Source: Achromobacter animicus (GTDB lineage: Bacteria > Pseudomonadota > Gammaproteobacteria > Burkholderiales > Burkholderiaceae_B). From it: a stretch of DNA of 64,000 nucleotides. Every line of letters begins with the position of its first letter. The first letter of the stretch is position 1. This document shows, piece by piece, positions 1-8,061 of the stretch. The position numbers and the translations under genes are program-made. The notes under the pieces were generated by a model. That model saw only the letters and a program-made list of their open reading frames with translations. It was not told the origin of the DNA and did not search any database. The stretch covers positions 434,001 through 498,000 of the forward strand of contig NZ_CADIJM010000002.1 of NCBI RefSeq assembly GCF_902859585.1. The letters are read 5' to 3'.

Positions 1-874
1 GATCGTGTCTGCCGCGCCCGGCGGCACCACCGACATCGCCGCCCGCCTGATTGCGCAGCCCTTGGGCGCGGCGCTGGGCCAGAGCGTCGTCGTCGAGAAC
101 AAGCCCGGCGCCTCTGGCGGCATCGCTGCGCAGGCCGTGGCGCGCGCCAAGCCGGACGGCTACACGCTGCTGCTGCAGTACTCGGGCTTTCAGGTCATCA
201 CGCCGCACGTGACGCCCGCCGCCGGCTGGGACCCCATCAAGGACTTTGCCCCGGTCGCCAACGTGCTGTCCGCGCCGCAAGTCGTGGTCGTGCGTCCCGA
301 TCTGCCCATCAAGTCCCTGAAGGAACTGGTCGCGTACGCCAAGGCCAACCCGGGCAAGCTGAACTACGCGTCGTCCGGCAACGGTTCGCTGCAGCAGGTC
401 GCCACGGAACTGCTCAACCAGATGGCCGGCACGCAGATCACGCACATTCCGTACAAGGGCACCGGCCCCGCGCTGAATGACTTGCTGGGCGGCGCTGTCG
501 ACATGACGATCACCACGCCGCCGCCACTGCTGGGCCAGATCGCCGCAGGCAAGCTGCGTGCGCTGGCGGTCACGGGCAATGCCCGCTTGCCGTCGCTGCC
601 CGACGTGCCCACGGCCGCCGAAGCCGGCTACCCCGACCTGATCGTGTCGTCGTGGTTTGCCATGTACGCACCCAAGGACACGCCCGCGCCGGTCGTCGAC
701 AAGATCGCGGGCGAGATCCAGAAAATCATGAAGACCGACGAGTTCCGCAAGAAGGCGGCCGAGCAGGGCGCCGAGGCGATCTTCATGGGCCCGAAGGAAC
801 TGGGCGCCTACACGCAGACCGAACTGGACCGGTGGGGCAAGGTGGTCAAGGCCGCGAACATCACGGCGAATTGA
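1..874 (+). CDS. Bug/TctC-family periplasmic solute-binding protein (5' end outside window)
   Basis: Periplasmic receptor of the Bug/TctC family, which binds small carboxylates or related metabolites. The window opens inside the gene: the frame is open from base 2 and the first residues (IVSAAPGGTTD) already lie in the first ligand loop, so the signal peptide and about 35-40 residues lie upstream. The GTG at base 5 is therefore not the true start. Family landmarks seen are APGGTTDIAARL, VVVENKPGASGG, PDGYTLLL, HIPYKGTGPA and LPDVPTAAEAGYP. The ligand cannot be inferred. Downstream come a GC-rich stem-loop and a tRNA, so this is the last gene of its unit. Confidence 0.93.
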   Translation, partial: IVSAAPGGTTDIAARLIAQPLGAALGQSVVVENKPGASGGIAAQAVARAKPDGYTLLLQYSGFQVITPHVTPAAGWDPIKDFAPVANVLSAPQVVVVRPDLPIKSLKELVAYAKANPGKLNYASSGNGSLQQVATELLNQMAGTQITHIPYKGTGPALNDLLGGAVDMTITTPPPLLGQIAAGKLRALAVTGNARLPSLPDVPTAAEAGYPDLIVSSWFAMYAPKDTPAPVVDKIAGEIQKIMKTDEFRKKAAEQGAEAIFMGPKELGAYTQTELDRWGKVVKAANITAN

Positions 875-896
875 TGGCGGCGGGTTTTTGGTAGAA

Positions 897-923
897 CGGG
901 GCGGGCATTTTTGACCCGCCCCG
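897..923. terminator. GC-rich stem-loop after the Bug gene
   Basis: Perfect 9-bp inverted repeat, CGGGGCGGG (897-905) and CCCGCCCCG (915-923), with a 9-base loop. It lies 23 bases after the Bug stop and just before the tRNA promoter, so a termination or insulation role is likely. No U-tract follows on either strand, so it is not a textbook intrinsic terminator. Confidence 0.45.
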
Positions 924-940
924 ACTGAAAAAACCCGCGC

Positions 941-946
941 TATAAT
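941..946 (+). promoter_or_regulatory. -10 element of the tRNA-Gly promoter
   Basis: An exact TATAAT sits 41 bases before the mature tRNA 5' end and is followed by a G/C-rich discriminator (CGCGGC), as expected for stable-RNA promoters. No good -35 is seen at 17 bp; a TTGACC at 911 is too far upstream (24-bp spacer). Confidence 0.5.
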
Positions 947-986
947 CGCGGCTCTGCCCGGCCCACGGCTGCGGCACGACACCCGA

Positions 987-1060
987 GCGGGTGTAGTTCA
1001 ATGGTAGAACGGCAGCTTCCCAAGCTTCATACGAGGGTTCGATTCCCTTCACCCGCTCCA
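987..1060 (+). tRNA. tRNA-Gly (anticodon CCC)
   Basis: Complete 74-nt tRNA with encoded CCA (1058-1060). Acceptor arms GCGGGTG and CACCCGC pair perfectly, the D-arm has AGTTCAATGGTAGAA, and the T-loop is GGTTCGATTCC. The anticodon loop TTCCCAA places CCC at 1019-1021, so it reads GGG glycine codons. It closely resembles the E. coli glyU type. One oddity: the second pair of the anticodon stem (C1013 against T1027) is a C-U mismatch. Confidence 0.96.
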
Positions 1061-1200
1061 TCAATCCCGGCAAGTTCCCTTCATGCGACGCTGATCACTT
1101 GATTCTGCGGCGTCGGCATTCATTCCCTGCATCGATCAACGCATTGCCCGAGGATGTCCGCGTCGACCTGCGCTGGGGCGTTCCTGAGCGCGCCTTCCGG

Positions 1201-1587
1201 TCAAGCGAGCCGGTGACAAACGGCCTCGATGTTGTAGCCGTCGGGGTCCAGGATGAAGGCGCCGTAATAGTGGGGGTGGTAATGCGTGCGCAAGCCTGGC
1301 GGGCCGTTGTCGCGGCCGCCGGCTGCCAAGGCGGCGCGATGAAACGCGTCGACCGCTTCGCGGCTGCGGGCGCGGAAGGCCACATGCACGCGCGGCGCGC
1401 AGGGCGTGCCCTCATGTATCCAGAATTCGCCACCGGGGTTGTTCTCGTTGTCCGGTTCTCCGACGCCGAAGCCCATGTCGGTCTCGAACGTCTTGCGTGC
1501 CACATAACCCAGCGCCGCCAACGCGCTCAGGTAAAACGCGCGGCTGCGCTCGAAGTTGCTCACATGGATCGTGATGTGGTCCAACAT
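1201..1587 (-). CDS. VOC-family (glyoxalase/dioxygenase-like) protein
   Basis: 128-residue vicinal-oxygen-chelate fold protein. The start is ATG 1587 (MLDHITIHVSN), preceded by AAGGAG at good spacing; a longer frame reaching 1635 has no comparable site. Landmarks are the opening beta strand with His4, FYLSALAALGY, GEFWIHEG, RVHVAFRA and the closing DPDGYNIEAVCH, whose Glu is the usual metal ligand. The length fits a single two-module VOC unit. The family covers glyoxalase I-like, dioxygenase and resistance proteins, so the reaction is open. It stands alone beside the tRNA. Confidence 0.85.
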   Translation of the reverse strand: MLDHITIHVSNFERSRAFYLSALAALGYVARKTFETDMGFGVGEPDNENNPGGEFWIHEGTPCAPRVHVAFRARSREAVDAFHRAALAAGGRDNGPPGLRTHYHPHYYGAFILDPDGYNIEAVCHRLA

Positions 1588-1708
1588 GCAACGCTCCTTC
1601 AGAAAGGTGGCCCATCGGGCCGGAACGATCAGCATAGGCCATCAGGGCGGACGACAGGGCGGTGATTCGCAAGGTGGCGTGATGGGAGGGAGCCGGCGCG
1701 GGAGGCGC

Positions 1709-1774
1709 TCACACCTGCGCCATCCCGCCATCGACAAACAGCGCGATGCTATTGACGAAGTTTGCCAATCGATC
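1709..1774 (-). pseudogene. C-terminal remnant of an SDR dehydrogenase gene
   Basis: Read on the minus strand, these bases encode RLANFVNSIALFVDGGMAQV followed by TGA. This is the typical end of a short-chain dehydrogenase (ALFVDGGMAQV), but no SDR body or start codon is attached: upstream the frame runs straight into the leader of the LysR gene at 1858. The likely history is deletion of a divergently transcribed SDR that this LysR once controlled. It is too short to be a gene. Confidence 0.6.
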
Positions 1775-1857
1775 ACCGAAATAATGGACAAATCCGGAAG
1801 GATTGAAACGACTATGCGTGTTTGTGGATAATCGCTTCATCTCAAGGAGTCTTCGGC

Positions 1858-2763
1858 ATGGATCAATTGACCGCGATTCGCGGGTTTGCGCGCGTAGTGG
1901 AGGCGGGCAGTTTCACGCGGGCGGCGGATTCGCTGGATATGCCCAATGCCACGCTGAGCAAGATCGTGCAGGACCTGGAGGCGCACCTGGGCGTGCGCCT
2001 GCTTCAGCGAACGACGCGGCGCGTCACGGTCACGCCGGAAGGGCGCGAGTACTACGAGAAAGCGTTGCGCATCGTGCGCGACCTGGAAGACATCGACGGG
2101 TCGTTCAATGCCGTGCAAGGCAAGCCGAAAGGACACCTGCGCATCGACGTGGGCGGCTCCACCGCGAGCGACGTGCTGATCCCCGCGATCTCCGATTTTC
2201 TGACGCGCTATCCCGACATCCGGATCGACTTCGGGGTGTCAGACCGCCCCGTCAACCTGATCAGCGACAACGTCGACTGCGTGATCCGCGGCGGTCCGCT
2301 CGACGACTCTTCGCTGGTGGCGCGGCAGATCGGTACCGCCGATCTGATCACCTGCGCCACGCCGGGATACCTCAAGCAGTTCGGCACGCCTGCCTATCCG
2401 AATGAGTTGAAGAACGGCCACAAGCTGGTCAGCTACCTGTCGCCGCAGAACGGCCGCGCATTTCCGTTCCGCTTTGAGCGCGATGGGGAAAAGACGGAGA
2501 TCAAGGTCGAGCATCGCGTCGGCGTCAATGAAAGCAACGCGCATCTGGCGGCGGCGCTGGCGGGCCTGGGGATCGTTCAGACGTTCACCTATGCGGCGGG
2601 CCCCGCGTTGCAAAGCGGCGCGCTCGTCGAGATTCTGAAACCGTGGCGGCCCCAGCCTTATCCGTTTCATGTGGTGTACCCGCACAACCGCCATGTGACG
2701 CATCGGCTGCGTGTGTTCATTGATTGGCTCGTGGCGAATCTGCCCGCGCAGCTCAAAGGATGA
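1858..2763 (+). CDS. LysR-family transcriptional regulator
   Basis: 301-residue LTTR. The start is ATG 1858, preceded by AAGGAG. The N-terminal winged helix (residues 1-60) shows FARVVEAGSFTRAADSLD and ATLSKIVQDLEAHLGVRLLQRTTRRVTVTPEG. An effector-binding domain follows (PKGHLRIDVGGS, GLGIVQTF). It belongs to the CrgA/DhgR-like subgroup, whose genes often sit divergent to an SDR. Here only an SDR C-terminal scar remains at 1709-1774, so its original target may be lost. Confidence 0.92.
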   Translation: MDQLTAIRGFARVVEAGSFTRAADSLDMPNATLSKIVQDLEAHLGVRLLQRTTRRVTVTPEGREYYEKALRIVRDLEDIDGSFNAVQGKPKGHLRIDVGGSTASDVLIPAISDFLTRYPDIRIDFGVSDRPVNLISDNVDCVIRGGPLDDSSLVARQIGTADLITCATPGYLKQFGTPAYPNELKNGHKLVSYLSPQNGRAFPFRFERDGEKTEIKVEHRVGVNESNAHLAAALAGLGIVQTFTYAAGPALQSGALVEILKPWRPQPYPFHVVYPHNRHVTHRLRVFIDWLVANLPAQLKG

Positions 2764-2866
2764 AGGGCAGGTGCTGGTCCACCCAAGCCCTCATCGAAGA
2801 TGTCATGTTGGGAAAGGCGCACCCCGTCAACACGAAGTGCGCCCCGTTCAGAATTACTGATACGCG

Positions 2867-3469
2867 TTAGAAGCTGGGCTTTCTGGACTGGCTGCGCTGC
2901 ACATACTCGATCCGCGCATTCATCCATGCCGGGTCGTGCATCTGGATGCTGACGCCGCTGTATTTCAATATCGCCTGCGTCAGGTCCGTCGAGCAGCCCA
3001 TGCCAGGGTTCGTGCTGGGTTTGGTGCACCATTCCATGTTCAGGTCGTTGGGATAGTTGGACTGGCGGCCGTATTTTTCCAGCACGGCTTTGCCCATGGC
3101 TTCCTTGTTGGCCGGCGTCCACGGCAGTTCATAGCGGATCTGCGACACCGCCAGCGGCCGTTGCTTGTCGACAGGCACGCGCGGCTCGAAGTGGACGATG
3201 AAGCTGACGCCATCTTTGTCGTAGCTGAAGTTCATCGGCATCTTGGTGTTCGTGACGGGGTTGTTCGTCGCGTAGCCGATCCGGATGTCCTTCTTGCCAA
3301 CATTGAAGTTCTTGGCGGTGGCGGCAAGGGCTTCGTCGAAGTCCATGCCCGTCTTGACGCCGGCGACATCAAACGTGCGGGCGTCGACCGAACGGGGAGA
3401 CGCGGCATTCGCGGGAGCAACGACGACGGCGGTCAGCGCGGAAATGAGGAGTGCAGCTTTCAACTTCAA
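2867..3469 (-). CDS. secreted protein of unknown function
   Basis: 200 residues beginning at a TTG codon (MKLKAALLIS), with AAGGA eight bases upstream and no better in-frame ATG. Residues 1-22 form a Sec signal peptide ending ANA, giving a periplasmic or secreted product of about 178 residues. Two cysteines in the segment EWCTKPSTNPGMGCSTD could form a disulfide. No known domain is recognised. It is convergent with the LysR at 1858-2763, and the downstream gap holds a weak hairpin (GGCGCA at 2816, TGCGCC at 2838). Confidence 0.8.
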   Translation of the reverse strand: MKLKAALLISALTAVVVAPANAASPRSVDARTFDVAGVKTGMDFDEALAATAKNFNVGKKDIRIGYATNNPVTNTKMPMNFSYDKDGVSFIVHFEPRVPVDKQRPLAVSQIRYELPWTPANKEAMGKAVLEKYGRQSNYPNDLNMEWCTKPSTNPGMGCSTDLTQAILKYSGVSIQMHDPAWMNARIEYVQRSQSRKPSF

Positions 3470-3566
3470 AATAAAGATCCTTTTCGAATAGCGCGGGGAT
3501 TATCCGATCGGGTCTTTCTTATGTCCCTAATAAAGTGCAACCAAACTTGTCACCGAGGCCTTTTAT

Positions 3567-3752
3567 TCAAAGCCTGAAGGCCAGCACAAAGCCCAGCAGG
3601 GCAACGGTCATCAGCCCGCCCGCGACGGCTGCGGAAGGACGGTGATCCGGGCCGGAGCCGTTGTCCTTGAACCGGAAAGGCCGTTTGACGCTGATGTACA
3701 CGCTGGCCGCCAAGGCGGCCGCCGCAACTGCGCCGATTGTGTAGGCAAGCAT
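3567..3752 (-). CDS. small two-helix membrane protein
   Basis: 61-residue protein. ATG 3752 follows AGGAG at ideal spacing, whereas the longer frame to 3800 runs into the preceding gene's end without a site. Two hydrophobic stretches (about residues 2-21 and 42-60) flank a polar loop with KRPFRFKDNGSGPDHRP, suggesting a membrane hairpin. It lies 49 bases behind the ABC exporter gene on the same strand, so the two may share a transcript. The function is unknown. Confidence 0.7.
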   Translation of the reverse strand: MLAYTIGAVAAAALAASVYISVKRPFRFKDNGSGPDHRPSAAVAGGLMTVALLGFVLAFRL

Positions 3753-3801
3753 CTGAACTCCTGGACCAATGAAGCGGCCGGGCGCGGGCCCGGCTACCAA
3801 A

Positions 3802-5646
3802 TCAAACCGGTTGGCTCGGCTCTTCGGCCAGGAAACCCCCGCTCTGATGCCGCCACAGGCGCGCGTACACGCCGTTCATTGCCAGCAGTTCCGCATGGCT
3901 GCCCTGTTCGATGATCTGGCCTTGATCCATCACGATGAGACGGTCCATCGCGGCGATGGTGGACAGGCGGTGCGCGATGGCGATGACGGTTTTGCCCTGC
4001 ATGACTTCGTCCAGGCTCTCCTGAATGGCGGCTTCCACTTCCGAATCCAATGCGCTGGTAGCTTCGTCCAGCAGCAGGATGGGCGCGTTCTTGAGCATGA
4101 CGCGGGCAATTGCGATGCGCTGGCGCTGGCCGCCCGACAGCTTGACGCCGCGTTCGCCGACGAGCGTGTCGTAGCCGGTGTTGCCGTGCGAGTCGCTGAG
4201 CTGCTGGATGAAGTCGTCGGCCTGTGCGCGGGCCGCGGCGGCGCGGATTTCTTCGCGGCTGGCGTCGGGGCGGCCATACGCGATGTTGTCGCAGATGGAG
4301 CGGTGCAGGAGCGATGTGTCCTGCGTGACCATCCCGATGGCGCTGCGCAGGCTGTCCTGCGTGACCTTCGAGATGTCCTGGCCGTCGATGCGGATGTGTC
4401 CCCGTTCGACGTCGTAGAAGCGCAGCAGCAGGTTGATGAGCGTGGATTTGCCGGCGCCGGATCGTCCGACCAGGCCGATCTTTTCGCCGGGGCGCACGGT
4501 GAGGGTCAGGCCGTCGAGGACCTGGCGCTCGTTGTTGTAGTTGAAATAGACGTCATCGAACTGGACTTCGCCTTGCGTGACTTGCAGGGTGGCGGCGTTG
4601 GGCGCGTCCTGCACCTTCGGGACGTGGGTCAGGGTGGCGATGCCGTCCTGCACGGTGCCGATGTTCTCGAACAGCGAGGTCATCTGCCACATGATCCAGT
4701 GCGACATGCCGTTCACGCGCAGCGCCATCGCGGTCACCGCCGCCACAGCGCCGGTGCCGACTTCGTTGCCGTGCCACAGCCACAGCGCGTAGCCGCCGGC
4801 CGCCAGGATCAGCGCCGACACCAGCGCCTGGTTCACGATTTCAAACTGGCTGACCAGACGCATCTGGCGGTAGCCGGTTTCCTTGAAGTCCTCCATGGCG
4901 GCGCGCGCAAAGCGGGCCTCGCGATTGGTGTGCGAGAAAAGCTTGACGGTGGTGATGTTGGTGTAGGCATCGGTGACGCGTCCGGTCATGGACGATCGGG
5001 CATGCGCCTGCTCTTTGCCGACCTTGCCCAGCCGCGGCACGAAATACATCATGGCCAGGCCGTAGAGCGCCATCCAGCCGATGAAGGGCAGCATCAGACG
5101 CCAGTCGAAGCCCCCGGCCAGCGCGACGATGGTGACGAAGTAGACAGCGATGCCGAGCACGATTTCGCAGAAGGTCAGCAGCACTTCGCGCACGGCAAGC
5201 GCGGTCTGCATGACCTTGGTGGTGACGCGGCCGGCGAACTCATCAGAGAAAAACGACAGGCTTTGCCGCAGCATCATGCGGTGAAAGTCCCATCGCAGGC
5301 GCAGCGGCAGGTTGATGGCCAGGACCTGATGCTGGACCAGTGTACGTAGCGCGACGACGCCAACGCTGACGCACAGCACGATGGCAATGCCCCACAGGAC
5401 CTGGCGTTCGTGTGCCGACGCGGCCTCGCCGGCTTTCCAGGCGGTGAGCATGTCGACAACCTGCCCCAGGAAGGCGAAGAGCCACGCTTCGTATATGGAG
5501 ACCGCCGCGCTCAGGATCGCCAGCGCGGCGATGTAGCGGCGCGAACCGTGCGTGCAGAACCACAAGAAGGCGAAGAAACCCGTGGGCGGCGGGGGGACAT
5601 TCTCGGAAGGGAACGGATTGAGCTGGCTTTCAAATCTGCGGAACAA
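3802..5646 (-). CDS. MsbA-like ABC exporter (fused membrane and ATPase domains)
   Basis: About 614 residues. One polypeptide carries a six-helix exporter membrane domain (residues about 35-340) and a C-terminal ATPase. The ATPase shows Walker A GRSGAGKST (near 395), a Q-loop, signature LSGGQRQR (near 500), Walker B ILLLDEATSALD (near 520) and H-loop AIAHRLSTI. It should work as a homodimer exporting lipids or hydrophobic compounds. The chosen start is TTG 5646 (LFRRFESQLNPFP), with GGAG upstream; the frame extends to 5736 but the extra residues look non-homologous. It stands apart from the catabolic genes upstream. Confidence 0.88.
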   Translation of the reverse strand: MFRRFESQLNPFPSENVPPPPTGFFAFLWFCTHGSRRYIAALAILSAAVSIYEAWLFAFLGQVVDMLTAWKAGEAASAHERQVLWGIAIVLCVSVGVVALRTLVQHQVLAINLPLRLRWDFHRMMLRQSLSFFSDEFAGRVTTKVMQTALAVREVLLTFCEIVLGIAVYFVTIVALAGGFDWRLMLPFIGWMALYGLAMMYFVPRLGKVGKEQAHARSSMTGRVTDAYTNITTVKLFSHTNREARFARAAMEDFKETGYRQMRLVSQFEIVNQALVSALILAAGGYALWLWHGNEVGTGAVAAVTAMALRVNGMSHWIMWQMTSLFENIGTVQDGIATLTHVPKVQDAPNAATLQVTQGEVQFDDVYFNYNNERQVLDGLTLTVRPGEKIGLVGRSGAGKSTLINLLLRFYDVERGHIRIDGQDISKVTQDSLRSAIGMVTQDTSLLHRSICDNIAYGRPDASREEIRAAAARAQADDFIQQLSDSHGNTGYDTLVGERGVKLSGGQRQRIAIARVMLKNAPILLLDEATSALDSEVEAAIQESLDEVMQGKTVIAIAHRLSTIAAMDRLIVMDQGQIIEQGSHAELLAMNGVYARLWRHQSGGFLAEEPSQPV

Positions 5647-5880
5647 GGCAGAGACTCCGGATTCTGGATATGGCTTTCGACGAGGCGCGGTGGCGGCGCA
5701 CATTGGCGCTGCTGGCCTTGGGAAGCGAGTCCCCAATTAAAGCGATATTTAAGCGCATTCGGCCGAAGCCGAGAAATGCGGCGACAGAATCGTAGGAGTG
5801 GTGGTACAGCAAGGATCCGTGCCTGCTGACGAGATGCCGGCCGTTAGCACGATGATGCGGAGGGAATCGGACTGACGAGG

Positions 5881-6888
5881 TCAGCTTTTGGGGGTGGAAA
5901 ACGCCGTCGCGTGACGCGTCAGCCAGCGCTGGAACTCATCCGCAAAGCAATCGACAACCCGGTCCTCGTGCCCGAGCGACGCGGCGCTGTTATGCGGGCT
6001 GATCCACACCGACGGCAGCGACCATAGCGGCGACGCTTGCGGCAGCGGTTCTTCCGTAAACGTGTCGAGGTAAGCGCCCGCCAGGCGTCCCGCTGCCAGC
6101 GCATCCGTTAGCGCGATTTCATCCACCAGCTCGCCGCGCGCGACATTGACGATGCGCGCGCCGCGCGGCAACAGGGCAATCCGGCGCGCGTCGATGATGC
6201 CGGCCGTCTCGGCATTCAACGGAAGCGCCAGCACGAGCCAGTCGCAATGGGGCAACGCGTCGTCCAGCTGCGCCATGCCGATGACATCGTCAAAGCCGGC
6301 CAGCGGCTCGGCATGCCGGCGAACGGCCGTCGTGCCCAGACCCAGCGCCGAGCACAAGCGCCCGATCTCCTGCCCGATGGCGCCCGCGCCCAGCACCAGC
6401 AAGTGCATGGACGACAGATCTCGCGGACGGGCGTCGCCGGTCAGCGGCTGCCATTCGCGCCGCGCCTGCGACGCGAGCCAGCGGTCGAAGCCGCGCGACT
6501 GCGCCAGGATGGCGGCCACGGCGGTCTGCGCGATGGGGGCAGCGGTGACGCCGGTGGAGGCGGTGACCGGAACGCCGCGCGCCAACGTGTGCGCATACTG
6601 CGGCAGGTCCTGCCCCGACGAACAGACGTGCAGCCAGCGCAGCCCCGGCGCGGCGTCCGCCACCCGAAAGAAGGCATCGGACAGCGGGCCGGGCTTGCGC
6701 AGCGAACTGCCTTCGTACAGATCACGTGAAAAGAACGCCACGTCGATACGCGCGGGGTCGGCGTCTTCGACCCGATGGCGTCGCAGGCGCACGCCGGCAT
6801 CCAGTGCGAGGGCGTCGAGGCGCGGGCCATGCGCGCGGTCGACCTTGGCCGACAGCAGCAGGCCCAGCGCGGGGGCGGCCGTGTTCAA
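5881..6888 (-). CDS. D-2-hydroxyacid dehydrogenase, NAD(P)-dependent
   Basis: 335-residue enzyme interconverting 2-hydroxy and 2-keto acids. It shows the Rossmann motif GAGAIGQEIG (near 165), substrate-binding Arg in NVARGELVDE (near 247), the Glu region DTFTEEPLP and the catalytic His in SPHNSAA (near 296). The start is inferred as TTG 6888, whose TTGA overlaps the stop of the upstream racemase-family gene, indicating coupled translation. With that gene and the Bug receptor at 8062-9036 it forms a three-gene unit, plausibly for uptake and conversion of a sugar acid or hydroxy acid. Confidence 0.88.
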   Translation of the reverse strand: MNTAAPALGLLLSAKVDRAHGPRLDALALDAGVRLRRHRVEDADPARIDVAFFSRDLYEGSSLRKPGPLSDAFFRVADAAPGLRWLHVCSSGQDLPQYAHTLARGVPVTASTGVTAAPIAQTAVAAILAQSRGFDRWLASQARREWQPLTGDARPRDLSSMHLLVLGAGAIGQEIGRLCSALGLGTTAVRRHAEPLAGFDDVIGMAQLDDALPHCDWLVLALPLNAETAGIIDARRIALLPRGARIVNVARGELVDEIALTDALAAGRLAGAYLDTFTEEPLPQASPLWSLPSVWISPHNSAASLGHEDRVVDCFADEFQRWLTRHATAFSTPKS

Positions 6889-8033
6889 CGGACGACCTGC
6901 CAGCGGTCGCGTTCGCCGGGATAGACCACACCGTATTCGGCGATGGCGTCGTCGCTGAACCGGAAGGCAAGGCCGGGCTCGGAAGGCACCAGCAGGTTGC
7001 CATCCTCGGCCTGCAGTTGGCGGTCGATCAGGCGGCGGAAGTTGACGATGTGGTCGTCCGGCATCCATTCCACGTAGGTCGCGTTGGGCGCGCTGGCGGC
7101 CAAGTGGATGTGCACGTCGTGCCAGGCGTGCGGCGCCACGGTGATGCCGTGGCTGTCGGCCGTGGCCGCGATGCGGCGCCATTCGGTGATGCCGCCGCAC
7201 ACGGTCGCGTCGGTCTGCAGGATGGTGGTGGCGCCGCTGGCGATCAGGTCCTTGAAGCGCCAGCGGCCGGCCTCGACTTCGCCGGTGGCGACGGTGACCG
7301 GCGTGGCGCGCGCCAGCCGCACGTGGTTGTCGATGTCGTCGGGCGAGAAGGGCTCCTCGATCCAGAAGGGGTGATAGGGCTCGAACGCGCGCATGTATTC
7401 CAGCGCGGTGGGCAGGTCGCGCCACGCGTTGTTGGCGTCCAGCATCAGGCGCACGTCGTCGCCGATGGCCTCGCGCACGGCGGCGATGCGCTTGCGCTCG
7501 CCGGCCACGCTTTCCAGGCCGACCTTCATCTTGACGGCGCGAAAGCCCTCTTTGACGTGCTGCGCCATCTCGGCGGCCAGCTTGTCCGGCGTCTTGCCCG
7601 GCTGGTAGTACCCGCCGCTGGCGTAGGCGGGCACGCGGTCTTTCACGGTGGCGCCCAGGTATTGGTAGAGCGGCACGCCGGCGCTGCGTGCGTTCAAATC
7701 CCAAAGCGCCGTGTCGATGGCGGACAGGGCGCGCATTACGCCGCCGGCGCGGCCCAGCAGCAGCGCTTCCTGGTACAGCTCGTTCCACAGGCCTTCGACG
7801 CGCAACGATTCCTGGCCGATCAGGCGGGGCGCCAGCAGGTCCGTCACGGCTACGGACAACAGGCGTCCCGCGCTGTTCACGGCGTAGCAGTAGCCCAGGC
7901 CCTCCTGGCCGTCGGTGGAGCGCACGCGCACCAGGCAGTATTCGCGCGCCTTGACCTGGCGTGTGGAGAACGTGACCGGATTCGCGAGCGGCACGCGGGC
8001 AATGCAGACAGAGACGGATTCGATGGTAGGCAT
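6885..8033 (-). CDS. mandelate racemase / muconate lactonizing enzyme family protein
   Basis: 382-residue enolase-superfamily enzyme. It has the capping domain first, then a barrel with the KxK pair (VKMKVG, near 165), metal ligands in LDANNAW (near 197), IEEPFSPDD (near 224) and VATGEVE (near 250), and a late His in APHAWHD (near 302). These residues remove an alpha proton from a carboxylate; members are racemases, cycloisomerases or acid-sugar dehydratases. Linkage to a 2-hydroxyacid dehydrogenase and a Bug receptor favours an acid-sugar dehydratase or racemase, but this is inference. The gene starts 28 bases after the Bug stop. Confidence 0.9.
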   Translation of the reverse strand: MPTIESVSVCIARVPLANPVTFSTRQVKAREYCLVRVRSTDGQEGLGYCYAVNSAGRLLSVAVTDLLAPRLIGQESLRVEGLWNELYQEALLLGRAGGVMRALSAIDTALWDLNARSAGVPLYQYLGATVKDRVPAYASGGYYQPGKTPDKLAAEMAQHVKEGFRAVKMKVGLESVAGERKRIAAVREAIGDDVRLMLDANNAWRDLPTALEYMRAFEPYHPFWIEEPFSPDDIDNHVRLARATPVTVATGEVEAGRWRFKDLIASGATTILQTDATVCGGITEWRRIAATADSHGITVAPHAWHDVHIHLAASAPNATYVEWMPDDHIVNFRRLIDRQLQAEDGNLLVPSEPGLAFRFSDDAIAEYGVVYPGERDRWQVVR

Positions 8034-8061
8034 ATGCGGGGATGCTCCGGGTTGGATGGGA

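Noticed and set aside
2816-2843. Hairpin GGCGCA/TGCGCC between converging genes as a terminator
   Set aside because: Only six base pairs with a 16-base loop and no U-run.
3769-5349. 526-codon plus-strand frame opposite the ABC exporter
   Set aside because: It is antisense to intact Walker A, signature and Walker B motifs; no domain is readable.
5881-7788. 635-codon frame suggesting a fused dehydrogenase
   Set aside because: The first 300 codons are an out-of-frame reading of the racemase-family gene; the dehydrogenase starts at TTG 6888.
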